From Deltaproteobacteria bacterium (GTDB lineage: Bacteria > UBA10199 > JACPAL01 > JACOUP01): a DNA stretch of 64,000 bases. Under the pieces are notes generated by a model, which saw only the letters and a program-made list of their open reading frames with translations, was not told the origin of the DNA and ran no database searches. Below are positions 50,038 through 57,700 of the stretch, one piece after another. Position 1 is the first letter of the stretch. Each line of letters opens with the position of its first letter. The position numbers and the translations under genes are program-made. The stretch covers positions 191,021 to 255,020 of the forward strand of contig JACOUP010000008.1 of assembly GCA_016177765.1 (NCBI GenBank), written 5' to 3'.

Positions 50038-50117
50038 TGTGGATGGAGAACAATTCAACACCCTGAAACTACTATAAAAAACATTCAAAAAAATGTTATC
50101 CACAGCTCTGTGAACAA
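50038..50117. other. Cluster of DnaA-box-like 9-mers in an AT-rich gap
   Basis: A perfect TTATCCACA at 50096..50104, TGTGAACAA at 50109..50117 (one mismatch, opposite strand) and TGTGGATGG at 50038..50046 (two mismatches), with an AT-rich stretch and an AACATT/AATGTT hairpin between. Confidence 0.35.
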
Positions 50118-50164
50118 TGCTGAGACGTTCGATAAGGCAGTATTACTCATTATAAAACAGCGCG

Positions 50165-50791
50165 TTATAAGAAATAGGGGATGATTTTCTTGAGCTCTTC
50201 CAAGGCCCTCCCGCGATGACTCAGCCGATTCTTTTCTTCAAGGCTGATTTGGGCCATTGTCTTCTGTAAGATTGGCAAGAAAAAAATTGGGTCGTAGCCA
50301 AATCCGCCGTCCCCTTTCGGTTCTTCCGCAATGACCCCTTCACAGGTAGCCCTTATCAGACGCTCCTTTCCCGTTGGTAGCACAAGAGCCAAGACACAAA
50401 CATAAATCGCCCCCCTTTTTTCGACAGGAATCCTCTTCATGGCGTCAAGGAGTTTTTTGTTATTGTCGTCAGCAGTAGCGGCCGGCCCGGCCCGCCTCGC
50501 CAAAGACGACGAGTCGAGGCGGGCGTAGCGCGCAGAAAGCACTCCCGGTTCTCCTCCCAACGTCGGAACAACAAGCCCACTATCATCCCCCAAGGCCAGA
50601 GACCCTGTCACCTGGCAGGCAACCCTCGCCTTTTTGAGTGCGTTCCCCTCAAAGGTCTGGGAATCTTCAACGATCTCTCCAACCTCCTGGAATTCCGTCA
50701 GTGAATGAATTTTTATTGGGCAAGAAGCCAGGGCCTTGCGGATCTCTTCCAGTTTTCCCTTATTTCTTGTGGCAATAACTAATGGCGTCAC
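50165..50791 (-). CDS. rdgB: XTP/dITP diphosphatase (RdgB/HAM1 family)
   Basis: A 208-aa enzyme that removes non-canonical purine triphosphates. Family marks are VIATRNKGKLEEI at the start, FEGNALKKAR near 48, LGDDSGLVVPTLGGEPGVLSARYA near 72, and FGYDPIFFLP and EKNRLSHRGRAL near the C-terminus. About 12 residues (RLDSSSLARRAG) after SARYA are extra and coincide with a hairpin-forming insertion in the DNA. The start is GTG overlapping the TGA of dnaB. It is the last protein gene of the ispE-to-rdgB block. Confidence 0.95.
   Translation of the reverse strand: MTPLVIATRNKGKLEEIRKALASCPIKIHSLTEFQEVGEIVEDSQTFEGNALKKARVACQVTGSLALGDDSGLVVPTLGGEPGVLSARYARLDSSSLARRAGPAATADDNNKKLLDAMKRIPVEKRGAIYVCVLALVLPTGKERLIRATCEGVIAEEPKGDGGFGYDPIFFLPILQKTMAQISLEEKNRLSHRGRALEELKKIIPYFL
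50491..50523. repeat. Palindromic in-frame insertion within rdgB
   Basis: CCCGCCTCG (50491..50499) and CGAGGCGGG (50515..50523) form a 9-bp stem within the extra residues of RdgB. Its sequence is different from the GGGTG repeat. Confidence 0.6.
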
Positions 50792-52179
50792 GATTCAAAA
50801 TCAGGGGGAGGCATCGCCGCTTCAAACTCCCGGGCCAGATTCTCAAAGCGGGTGATGGAAGAAAGAAAGGCCAGCTTCACAAACCCGGTCGGGCCGTTCC
50901 TCTGTTTCCCAATAATCACCTCAGCGACCCCTTTATTGAGACTCTCCCGGTCATAAACCTCTTCCCGGTAGATGAAGGCAATGACATCGGCATCCTGCTC
51001 AATCGCCCCGGACTCGCGGAGGTCGGCCAGGACCGGAATCGGCGGTTTGCGATTCTCAACCATCCGGTTTAACTGGGAAAGGGCCACCACAGGAACGGAG
51101 AGTTCCTTGGCCAGTTCCTTCAAGGAACGGGAGATCTCCGAGATTTCTCTTTCACGACTCTCGGACCCGGCATACCCCCTCATCAACTGGAGATAATCGA
51201 CAATCACCAGCCCCAAACCATGCTCCCTCTGGAGCCTCCTTGCCTTGGCCCGCATATCCAGGACCGTAAGAGCCGGAGAGTCGTCAATAAAGATGGGGGC
51301 CTCCGAGAGGATCCCGGCGGCCCGGGTCAGTTTGGGCCAGTCACTTTCGGACAAAAAACCGGAACGGAGTTTGGAAGAATCAACCCTCGCCTCGGTACAG
51401 AGCATCCTCTGCACCAGCTGTTCCTTGGACATTTCCAGTGAAAAAACGGCGCAAGGGACTTTGGCCACCGTCGAGGCATGAACCACCATGTTCAGCGCCA
51501 AGGCCGTCTTTCCCATTGAGGGACGACCGGCAATGACAATCAAATCTGAGGCCTGAAGTCCGGCCGTCAGACGGTCAATTTCAACAAAACCGGTCGGGAC
51601 CCCGGTGATCAGTTCTTTTCGTTCGTAGAGTCTTTCGATCGCCTTGAAGCTGTCTTTGACGATATCCTTCACCGCATGAAACGGCTGTTTGATTTTCTTC
51701 TGGGCAATTTCAAAGATGCTCTTCTCGGCATAATCCAGAAACCAGTCGGCGTCCCCTCCCCCCTGATACCCTTGGGTGATAATATCAGTCGCGCTCTGGA
51801 TCAACCTCCTGAGGATCGACTTTTCCCGGACAATTTTGGCATAGTGACTGATATTGGCGGCCGTCGGGATCCTGTCGACCAGCGAAGAAAGGGTGGCGAC
51901 ACCGCCAATGGCCTCAAGGTCTCCCTGCCGGATCAACTCTTCTTTGAGGGTAATGAGGTCGGCCGGTTCGTTCCTTTCAAAAAGGGAAAGGATCGCGCGA
52001 TAGATTTTTTTATGGGACTCCCTGTAGAAATCGTCGGGGACAATGATTTCCAAAACACGGTTGATCGACTGGTTTTCCAGGAGCACCGCCCCCAGGACTG
52101 ACTGCTCCGCATCGAGGTCCTGAGGCGGGACCCGCGTCGAGAGGATTTCCAGTTTGGCGGCCCTTTCCGCAGTCATCAC
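50788..52179 (-). CDS. dnaB: Replicative DNA helicase DnaB
   Basis: 463 aa. The N-terminal DnaB domain (PPQDLDAEQSVLGAVLLEN) is followed by the RecA-like motor: Walker A GRPSMGKTALALN near 205, the VIVDYLQLM Walker B segment near 320, and DLRESGAIEQDADVIAFIYRE near 395. No intein or insertion is seen. It unwinds DNA ahead of the replisome. It is translationally coupled on both sides (4-bp overlap with rplI, GTGA overlap with rdgB). Confidence 0.98.
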   Translation of the reverse strand: MMTAERAAKLEILSTRVPPQDLDAEQSVLGAVLLENQSINRVLEIIVPDDFYRESHKKIYRAILSLFERNEPADLITLKEELIRQGDLEAIGGVATLSSLVDRIPTAANISHYAKIVREKSILRRLIQSATDIITQGYQGGGDADWFLDYAEKSIFEIAQKKIKQPFHAVKDIVKDSFKAIERLYERKELITGVPTGFVEIDRLTAGLQASDLIVIAGRPSMGKTALALNMVVHASTVAKVPCAVFSLEMSKEQLVQRMLCTEARVDSSKLRSGFLSESDWPKLTRAAGILSEAPIFIDDSPALTVLDMRAKARRLQREHGLGLVIVDYLQLMRGYAGSESREREISEISRSLKELAKELSVPVVALSQLNRMVENRKPPIPVLADLRESGAIEQDADVIAFIYREEVYDRESLNKGVAEVIIGKQRNGPTGFVKLAFLSSITRFENLAREFEAAMPPPDFES

Positions 52180-52616
52180 TTCACCACTTTCACCTTCACC
52201 ATGGCGGTGACTTCGGCATGAAGCCTCACACCCACCGTATAAGACCCCAACTGCTTGATCGGCTCTTCCAGATGGATCAATTTTTTATCAACGGCCAGTC
52301 CTTCCTTGGCCAGACCCTGAGCGATATCCATGGCCGTCACTGAGCCAAATAATTTATCTTCTTCGCCAGCCTGTTTGGTAATCGTGCAGACGAGCGTCGC
52401 CAATTTTTTCGCAAAATTGTTCGCCTCTTCGATCTCTTTTGCCCGTTTGGCCTCTCTCTTCTTTTTTTCCTGTTCCCAGAGTTTCTTATTCTGCTCATCG
52501 GCGATCAACGCCTTCTTCTGGGGGAGGAGGTAGTTTCTCCCGTACCCCTCCTTGACCCTGATAATATCACCGGCCTTGCCAAGATTCGGCATATCTTCCT
52601 TCAAGATCACTTCCAT
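52176..52616 (-). CDS. rplI: 50S ribosomal protein L9
   Basis: 146 aa. MEVILKEDMPNLGKAGDIIRVKEGYGRNYLLPQ is the L9 N-terminal domain (quoted here only to identify it by its first residues, MEVILKEDMPNLGK); a long central helix and a C-terminal domain ending TAMVKVKVV follow. It binds 23S rRNA near the L1 stalk and limits frameshifting. It lies 4 bp from the DUF2232 gene and overlaps dnaB by 4 bp. Confidence 0.97.
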   Translation of the reverse strand: MEVILKEDMPNLGKAGDIIRVKEGYGRNYLLPQKKALIADEQNKKLWEQEKKKREAKRAKEIEEANNFAKKLATLVCTITKQAGEEDKLFGSVTAMDIAQGLAKEGLAVDKKLIHLEEPIKQLGSYTVGVRLHAEVTAMVKVKVVK

Positions 52617-52619
52617 AAA

Positions 52620-53534
52620 TTACCCCTTTCTGACCTTCCTAAAATCAAACCAGATGTCAAATAGCCCCAGGCCAATCACCATAAAACCGACGGTTTGCAC
52701 AAACAGAAAAATCACCAAATAGACCGCCATCCGAAAAAGAGAGGAGGGACGCCGCCCCAGAAACGAGGCGACCACCGCCATCCCCTGCATAAAATAGAGC
52801 ATCCCATAGAGGACGAGGCCGTTAATCACTCCATCGGTCAACCAGCCGATCCGTATAGAATAGGCGTTGGCAAAATACAAGATCCCTATGAAAATAAGTC
52901 CCCAAACGGCCTTGTCATTGACCTTCCAGGAGGTCAGATCATGGCCTGAAAGCCTAAAAAACCGGCGGGCCATCACCAGATTCACCCAGATAACCGTCGC
53001 CAGACTCACCAAGAAGAGAGAGGGGGTGGTCCGGATCAAACGGTCCACAAAGACCTCCTTGTACTGTGTCATGAAAAGCAGCTCCTCACCCGAAAGGGAC
53101 GACTTCTTCTGGTTTAAGGAAAGGACCTGCTCCACCAGGGAGAGGAGGGAGGCACGAAACTCCGGGATCGGGTTCCCGGACCAATACCAGAAAACGGCAA
53201 GAAGGAGGAGACTCCAGAGAAAAACAGCCCCGAGAACCAGAAGAAACCCCTTGCCAATTTCCAGATTTTTAAAAAGGACCTCGGCCAAAAGGATGCCGAT
53301 CAGGAAAAACAGGCTATAATAGGCCACCGGCAGGAGCGTGTGATAGAAGAAAAAGAGGAGGAGGCCGGAGATGAGAAAGGAGGCGAGGACCCACCCCCGG
53401 TTGTAAGAAAGGTCTTTTTTCTGCCAGAAATAAAAGAAGGGAAGCGGCGTGAAGATGACAAAAAGGCCGCTGCCATAAAGCGCCAAACCGCCCAGGACTA
53501 TCAACGCCAGCCTTCGCCAGAAGTGAAAATTCAC
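52620..53534 (-). CDS. DUF2232 membrane protein
   Basis: A 304-aa inner-membrane protein with seven or eight hydrophobic helices. Its position between rpsR and rplI, its length and the C-terminal membrane segments match DUF2232 proteins found at this place in many deltaproteobacteria and Firmicutes. The molecular role is unknown. It has a GGR-rich loop (FLGRRPSSLF) near residue 265. It lies 9 bp after rpsR, in the same operon. Confidence 0.88.
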   Translation of the reverse strand: MNFHFWRRLALIVLGGLALYGSGLFVIFTPLPFFYFWQKKDLSYNRGWVLASFLISGLLLFFFYHTLLPVAYYSLFFLIGILLAEVLFKNLEIGKGFLLVLGAVFLWSLLLLAVFWYWSGNPIPEFRASLLSLVEQVLSLNQKKSSLSGEELLFMTQYKEVFVDRLIRTTPSLFLVSLATVIWVNLVMARRFFRLSGHDLTSWKVNDKAVWGLIFIGILYFANAYSIRIGWLTDGVINGLVLYGMLYFMQGMAVVASFLGRRPSSLFRMAVYLVIFLFVQTVGFMVIGLGLFDIWFDFRKVRKG

Positions 53535-53543
53535 AAAAATCTT

Positions 53544-53885
53544 CTACCGCTGGGCGGCCATGAATGGAATCAGCGCCAAGATCCGCGCCCTTTTGACGGC
53601 CTCGGTGACCCGCTTTTGATGAAAAGCACAGTTGCCGGTCATCCGGCGAGGCACGATCTTGCCCCGTTCAGAGAGGAACGGCCCCAAAAGTCTCGGCTCT
53701 TTGTAATCCAAAATAATCTGGGCGTCCGAACAGAAACGGCAGGCCTTCTTCCGGCCTGTCCCCATCATCTTCTTTTTACTCGGATCCATCTCCTTGGCCG
53801 AACCGGCCTTGGAGGAGCCCCCCTTGGAAAAACCCCCTTTGGAGAACCCCCCCTTCGAGGAAGAACTCTTGTAGGTCGGCCTCAT
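53544..53885 (-). CDS. rpsR: 30S ribosomal protein S18 with repetitive N-terminal extension
   Basis: 113 aa. The S18 core starts near residue 45 (KKACRFCSDAQIILDYKEP) and includes RGKIVPRRMTGNCAFHQKRV. The first ~40 residues (MRPTYKSSSSKGGFSKGGFS and so on) are SKGG repeats, absent in typical 75-85-aa S18, and encoded by a G-rich tandem array related in character to the KGGSP elements. The extension is probably disordered and RNA-binding. The ATG overlaps the TGA of rpsF. Confidence 0.95.
   Translation of the reverse strand: MRPTYKSSSSKGGFSKGGFSKGGSSKAGSAKEMDPSKKKMMGTGRKKACRFCSDAQIILDYKEPRLLGPFLSERGKIVPRRMTGNCAFHQKRVTEAVKRARILALIPFMAAQR
53811..53858. repeat. SKGG tandem array in the rpsR extension
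   Basis: Three to four 15-bp units of the type TCCAAAGGGGGGTTC on the coding strand. They resemble the KGGSP repeat in length and lysine-glycine coding but lack the CACCC arm. Confidence 0.7.
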
Positions 53886-54307
53886 CGAGCCCTCCCTTCT
53901 TCCGCGGTCTCAACCCTGGAGGACGGACCCGCTGGGGGGGTGACACTCCCCTCGGAACCGAAAGCCGGTTCCTGAAACTTTTTCGCCTCGAATTCTTTTT
54001 TTCGCTTTTCCACATCTACCTCATCCGACACCTTGACCGTCAGGAACCGAATCACCTCTTCGGTGTACCGGAAGATCTTCTCCAGCTCGGTGATAATGGC
54101 CCCTTCCCCGAGAAAGCTCAAAAGATAGTAATTCCCTCTCGTCTCCTTCTCAATCCGGTAGGCCAGCATTTTCTTCCCCAGATAACGGAGACCCAAGAGA
54201 ATCCCTTTGTTCCGTCCCACCAGTTCCTTGATCTTCTCCCCGATCTTTTCCGCCGCCGGGCCTTCCAGATTCCCTTTCAGGATATAGACAATCTCATACT
54301 CACGCAT
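53882..54307 (-). CDS. rpsF: 30S ribosomal protein S6
   Basis: 141 aa. The core MREYEIVYILKGNL, LGLRYLGKKMLAYRI and RGNYYLLSF is standard S6. The C-terminal ~40 residues beyond DVEKRKKEF are an acidic, Ala/Pro-rich tail. It pairs with S18 on the small subunit. It overlaps pth by 8 bp upstream and rpsR by 4 bp downstream. Confidence 0.97.
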   Translation of the reverse strand: MREYEIVYILKGNLEGPAAEKIGEKIKELVGRNKGILLGLRYLGKKMLAYRIEKETRGNYYLLSFLGEGAIITELEKIFRYTEEVIRFLTVKVSDEVDVEKRKKEFEAKKFQEPAFGSEGSVTPPAGPSSRVETAEEGRAR

Positions 54308-54854
54308 CGTTGCTCTCCTTTATAAACTTCTCAATTAATTTGACTGACTCCTTCTTTAAATCGTTTAATCGAACCTTTTCCTCCTTTGAAAACCGGCTAA
54401 GGACATAACCGACAACATCACCATTTGGTCTTCCCACCCCGAACCGCAACCGGTGAAAGGCAGAACTCCCCAACGCCTCGATAACCGACTGGACCCCGCG
54501 ATGCCCTGCCGAGCCCGAATCGTAGCCCCACTTCAAAGAACCAAAAGGGAGGTCAATATCATCATGAACCACCAACATTGTCTCCGGCAACCAACGGTAA
54601 TAATCCAGAACCTGCCGGACCACCCCTCCCGAGAGATTCATGAAGGTTTGGGGAAGGGTGAGAAGGAGTTCCTGCCCGCCGACGGCTCCCTTTCCGCAAA
54701 GAACCTTTCCCCCCTCAAACTTTTTTTCCTTAAGTGAGATCCCGGCATCACCCGCGATCTCTTCAATAATCTCAAACCCAATATTATGCCTCGTCCCTTC
54801 GTAATCGGGTCCGGGATTCCCCAGCCCGACGATCACCTTGAGACGACCCACCAT
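54300..54854 (-). CDS. pth: Peptidyl-tRNA hydrolase
   Basis: 184 aa. VGLGNPGPDYEGTRHNIGFE (catalytic His ~22), the LTLPQTFMNLSGG segment near 65, VVHDDIDLPFG near 97 and GSAGHRGVQS near 115 are all present. It recycles peptidyl-tRNA released from stalled ribosomes. Its ATG overlaps the TAA of rplY by one base. The rplY-pth pairing is classic in bacteria. Confidence 0.97.
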   Translation of the reverse strand: MVGRLKVIVGLGNPGPDYEGTRHNIGFEIIEEIAGDAGISLKEKKFEGGKVLCGKGAVGGQELLLTLPQTFMNLSGGVVRQVLDYYRWLPETMLVVHDDIDLPFGSLKWGYDSGSAGHRGVQSVIEALGSSAFHRLRFGVGRPNGDVVGYVLSRFSKEEKVRLNDLKKESVKLIEKFIKESNDA

Positions 54855-55642
54855 TACTTCTTCTCAGGTTTAGCCGCTGCCGGAGCCGGGCCCTTGGGGG
54901 CAGCACCACCCTTGGGTGAACCACCCTTCGGGGCTTCGCCTGGTTTGGGTGATTCACCCTTGGGGGAAGCACCCTCAGCAGGAGCTGCTGCTCCCTCGGC
55001 CGGGACAGCACCTTCGGCCGGGGTTGGGGCTACTTCTTCCGCGGCCGGGGCCACAATGGCAACGATGGTAAAGTTGGTCTCCCGGATCGCCTCAACCCCT
55101 TCGGGGAGTTGGATCTGATCGATATGGATGGAATCCCCGATATCCAGCGGGGTGATATCCACTTCAATATGGTTCGGGATATTTGTCGGCAGACATTTCA
55201 CTTCCAGTTCTCTCTTCGCCTGTTCGATCAACCCTCCCTTCACCACCCCTTGTGATTTTCCGGTCAGGTGGACAGGGATCATGACGGTAATTTTTTCCTT
55301 GAGGTCCACCTTGAGAAGATCAACATGGGTCAGTTGGCGGCTGATGATATCAGCCTGATAATCCTTCAACATGACAACCAGCACCCCCTTCTTGGCAACC
55401 TTGGGTGAATCACCCCTGGGGGGAGCATCCTTATCTCCTTCTACATTCAAGGTGATCAAGGCGTTCATCCCGGCCGAGGTGGAAAGGATCTTGTCCAGTT
55501 CTTCCCCCTTGAGCGACAGTGACCTCGGGTTTATCCCCTTGCCATAAAGAACCGCTGGCACCAGCCCCTTGACCCGGAGCCTCCGGGCCTCGGACTTGCC
55601 GACCTTTTCCCTCTCAAACGCCTGCAGGTGCAACTGTTCCAT
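54854..55642 (-). CDS. rplY: 50S ribosomal protein L25/TL5 (Ctc family) with repeat-derived tail
   Basis: 262 aa. N-terminal L25 domain (KSEARRLRVKGLVPAVLYGK), then a TL5-type C-terminal beta domain (HIEVDITPLDIGDSIHID). It binds 5S rRNA and is often stress-linked. Two places carry the scattered repeat: an internal loop (APPRGDSPKVAKK, ~71-83) and the last ~50 residues, an Ala/Pro/Gly/Lys tail with PKGGSPKGG units. Typical TL5 proteins are ~200-220 aa, so the tail accounts for most of the excess. It heads the pth-rpsF-rpsR run. Confidence 0.95.
   Translation of the reverse strand: MEQLHLQAFEREKVGKSEARRLRVKGLVPAVLYGKGINPRSLSLKGEELDKILSTSAGMNALITLNVEGDKDAPPRGDSPKVAKKGVLVVMLKDYQADIISRQLTHVDLLKVDLKEKITVMIPVHLTGKSQGVVKGGLIEQAKRELEVKCLPTNIPNHIEVDITPLDIGDSIHIDQIQLPEGVEAIRETNFTIVAIVAPAAEEVAPTPAEGAVPAEGAAAPAEGASPKGESPKPGEAPKGGSPKGGAAPKGPAPAAAKPEKK
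54889..54974. repeat. KGGSP repeat array in the rplY tail
   Basis: Several 15-bp units of GGGTGAACCACCCTT type, some decayed (TTGGGGGAAGCACC, TTGGGTGATTCACCC), all in the KGGSP frame. Confidence 0.85.
55399..55430. repeat. KGGSP repeat, internal loop of rplY
   Basis: CCTTGGGTGAATCACCCC and a decayed neighbour, in frame, encoding PPRGDSPK. Confidence 0.8.
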
Positions 55643-55670
55643 AAAACAACCTCTCCTTTTTTATCCTCAA

Positions 55671-56621
55671 TTATACAAACAATCCGGAAACTGAATCGCC
55701 GGTATGAATCCTCCGGATCGCCTCTCCCAAATAACTGCCGATCGAAAGCACGGTAATCTTTTTGGTCAACTTTGTCTTTTCCCCGAGCGGGATGGTGTCG
55801 GCCACAACCACCTTTTCAAGGACCGACTGATTAATCCGGTCAACCGCCGGACCGGAAAGGACCGGGTGCGTGCAGACCGCGAACACCTTCTTGGCCCCCT
55901 TTTTCTTCACCGCCTCCGCCGCCTGTGTTAACGTGCCGGCGGTATCCACAATATCATCAATAATAATCGCATTCCGTCCCTCGACATCCCCGATCAGGTT
56001 CATCACTTCAGATTTGTTGGCGGATGTCCGGCGTTTGTCGATCACTGCCAGCTCCGCATTGAGCCGTTTGGCGTACGCCCGGGCCCGCTCCGTTCCTCCG
56101 GCATCCGGTGAAACCAGGACAAGATTTTCAGTCATCTTCTCCTTGGCCAGATAGTCCAGAAAGATCGGCGTCGCATAGAGATGATCAAACGGGATATTGA
56201 AGAAACCCTGGATTTGACCCGCATGAAGATCGATCGATAAGACCCGATCGGTCCCAGCCGCCGTCAGCAGGTCAGCTACCAATTTTGACGTAATCGGCGT
56301 TCGGGGTTGCACCTTCCGGTCCTGACGGGCGTAACCATAGTAAGGCATAACCGCTGTGATCCGGTCGGCCGAGGCCCTCTTCAGGGCGTCGATGACGATC
56401 AGGAGTTCCATCAGGTGTTCATTCGCCGGGTACGAGGTGGATTGAACGATAAAGACATCCATCCCCCGGACGTTTTCATCGATCTCCACAAAGACCTCAC
56501 CGTCCGAGAAACGGTGGATCACCATATTCCCTAACGGAACGCCAATCTGACCGGCAATCTTTTTGGCCAGTTCGGGATTCGAGGTGCCGGAGAAGATTTT
56601 TAATTGTTGATAGGGTGCCAT
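55671..56621 (-). CDS. prs: Ribose-phosphate pyrophosphokinase
   Basis: 316 aa, the usual length. KIFSGTSNPELA, the FSDGEVFVEIDENVRG substrate segment, YYGYARQDRKVQPRTPI, VSPDAGGTERARAYA and IIDDIVDTAGTL (PRPP-binding loop) are all present. It makes PRPP for nucleotide, His and Trp synthesis. It precedes rplY by 28 bp. The tRNA-Gln gene lies just upstream on the other strand. Confidence 0.98.
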   Translation of the reverse strand: MAPYQQLKIFSGTSNPELAKKIAGQIGVPLGNMVIHRFSDGEVFVEIDENVRGMDVFIVQSTSYPANEHLMELLIVIDALKRASADRITAVMPYYGYARQDRKVQPRTPITSKLVADLLTAAGTDRVLSIDLHAGQIQGFFNIPFDHLYATPIFLDYLAKEKMTENLVLVSPDAGGTERARAYAKRLNAELAVIDKRRTSANKSEVMNLIGDVEGRNAIIIDDIVDTAGTLTQAAEAVKKKGAKKVFAVCTHPVLSGPAVDRINQSVLEKVVVADTIPLGEKTKLTKKITVLSIGSYLGEAIRRIHTGDSVSGLFV

Positions 56622-56646
56622 AAATATTTTACACTTTCGTTCGTTT

Positions 56647-56717
56647 TCGGGGATCGTCTAATGGTAGGACACCGCCCTTTGAAGGCGAGAATCGTGGTTC
56701 GAGTCCACGTCCCCGAG
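56647..56717 (+). tRNA. tRNA-Gln (TTG anticodon), antisense to the surrounding operon
   Basis: 71 nt. The acceptor TCGGGGA pairs with TCCCCGA and the discriminator is G. The U1-A72 pair and G73 are glutamine identity features. The anticodon loop is CTTTGAA (TTG at 56679..56681) and the T-arm is CGTGG-TTCGAGT-CCACG. CCA is not encoded. It lies on the plus strand between ispE and prs, which are both minus. Confidence 0.92.
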
Positions 56718-56720
56718 TAG

Positions 56721-57590
56721 TCAGAACGCCACTTCTACGGGGAAAACCTTCCAGGCGGGAGGTCTCTTCTCTTCGAAGAGTCTCAACGCACGGTCCCTAC
56801 CTTCTTCATCCCTGAAGACCGCAAACACGGTCGGCCCGCTACCACTCATCAAGCTCGCGGCCGCCCCCCTTTTTGATAATTCCTTTTTGATCTCCCCCAC
56901 GACCGGGTAACGATCGAGAACCACTTTCTCCAGGTCGTTTTCCAGAAACGGGAGCAGATCTTCCAAAGAGCCGAAGGGTGAATCACCCAAATGCGGCGGC
57001 AAGCTAGCAACCTTGCCGGTTCCTGTCAACGGGGAACTATACGCCTCAAACACCTCCCTCGTGGAAACCGGAAATCCCGGATTCACTAGAATAAGCGACA
57101 GTTTGGGCAAGTTTTTTAAGGGGGTTAGCCTCTCCCCCACCCCTTCGGCGATCTGGGGCCCCTCCTTCATAAAAAACGGGATGTCGGCCCCCAACTTTTT
57201 GGTCTCCTCGATCCAGGAGGAGTCTTCCAGTGAAACATCATAAAGTTGGGCCAACCCCTTAATCACTGTGGCGGCATTACTACTCCCTCCGCCAAGCCCG
57301 GCGGCAACCGGGATATTTTTCCTCAAAATAATCTTTATCCCCCCGGGGCACCCTGTCTTTTGAAAAAAGAGTTCTGCCGCCCGGTAGGCCAGATTGGTCC
57401 GATCTGCCGGCAGTTCTTGGGATTCAGAAATCAGTTCAACCCCTGCGGAGGTTTTCTCTAGCTGGATCTCGTCCGCCAGACTAACCCGCGTCATGATCAT
57501 CGAAAGATCATGGTACCGATCTGGCCGCTGGCCCAAGACCTTGAGCCGGAGATTAATTTTGGCGGGGGAGGAAAGTTTTAGTATTTCCAT
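56721..57590 (-). CDS. ispE: 4-diphosphocytidyl-2-C-methyl-D-erythritol kinase
   Basis: 289 aa from MEILKLSSPAKINLRLKVLG. GHMP-kinase motifs: SPAKINL at the N-terminus, the ATP loop VAAGLGGGSSNAATVI near 95, and LMSGSGPTVFAVF near 255. It phosphorylates CDP-ME in the MEP isoprenoid pathway. I use the ATG at 57588..57590; another ATG six codons upstream is possible. A single repeat unit (GDSPFG, ~202-207) lies in a loop. Confidence 0.95.
   Translation of the reverse strand: MEILKLSSPAKINLRLKVLGQRPDRYHDLSMIMTRVSLADEIQLEKTSAGVELISESQELPADRTNLAYRAAELFFQKTGCPGGIKIILRKNIPVAAGLGGGSSNAATVIKGLAQLYDVSLEDSSWIEETKKLGADIPFFMKEGPQIAEGVGERLTPLKNLPKLSLILVNPGFPVSTREVFEAYSSPLTGTGKVASLPPHLGDSPFGSLEDLLPFLENDLEKVVLDRYPVVGEIKKELSKRGAAASLMSGSGPTVFAVFRDEEGRDRALRLFEEKRPPAWKVFPVEVAF
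56976..56988. repeat. Single GGGTG/CACCC unit in ispE
   Basis: GGGTGAATCACCC, read as LGDSPF in the coding strand, the same frame as the KGGSP copies. Confidence 0.7.
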
Positions 57591-57614
57591 GAGTTGGTCC
57601 GTCTCCATAAAGCG

Positions 57615-57667
57615 TTCAATAAAGTCAACTGTTTTTCATAAAGTTTTCATAAAGTCTTTCGTAAAGT
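57615..57667. repeat. Short direct repeats upstream of ispE
   Basis: Four copies of TTC(A)ATAAAGT-like 10-11-mers: 57615..57625, 57635..57644, 57646..57655 and 57658..57667. On the minus strand they read ACTTTATGAA and precede the ispE start. Confidence 0.6.
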
Positions 57668-57700
57668 AAATCCCTGGCAAGAGGACTTTCGAGCCACTTT

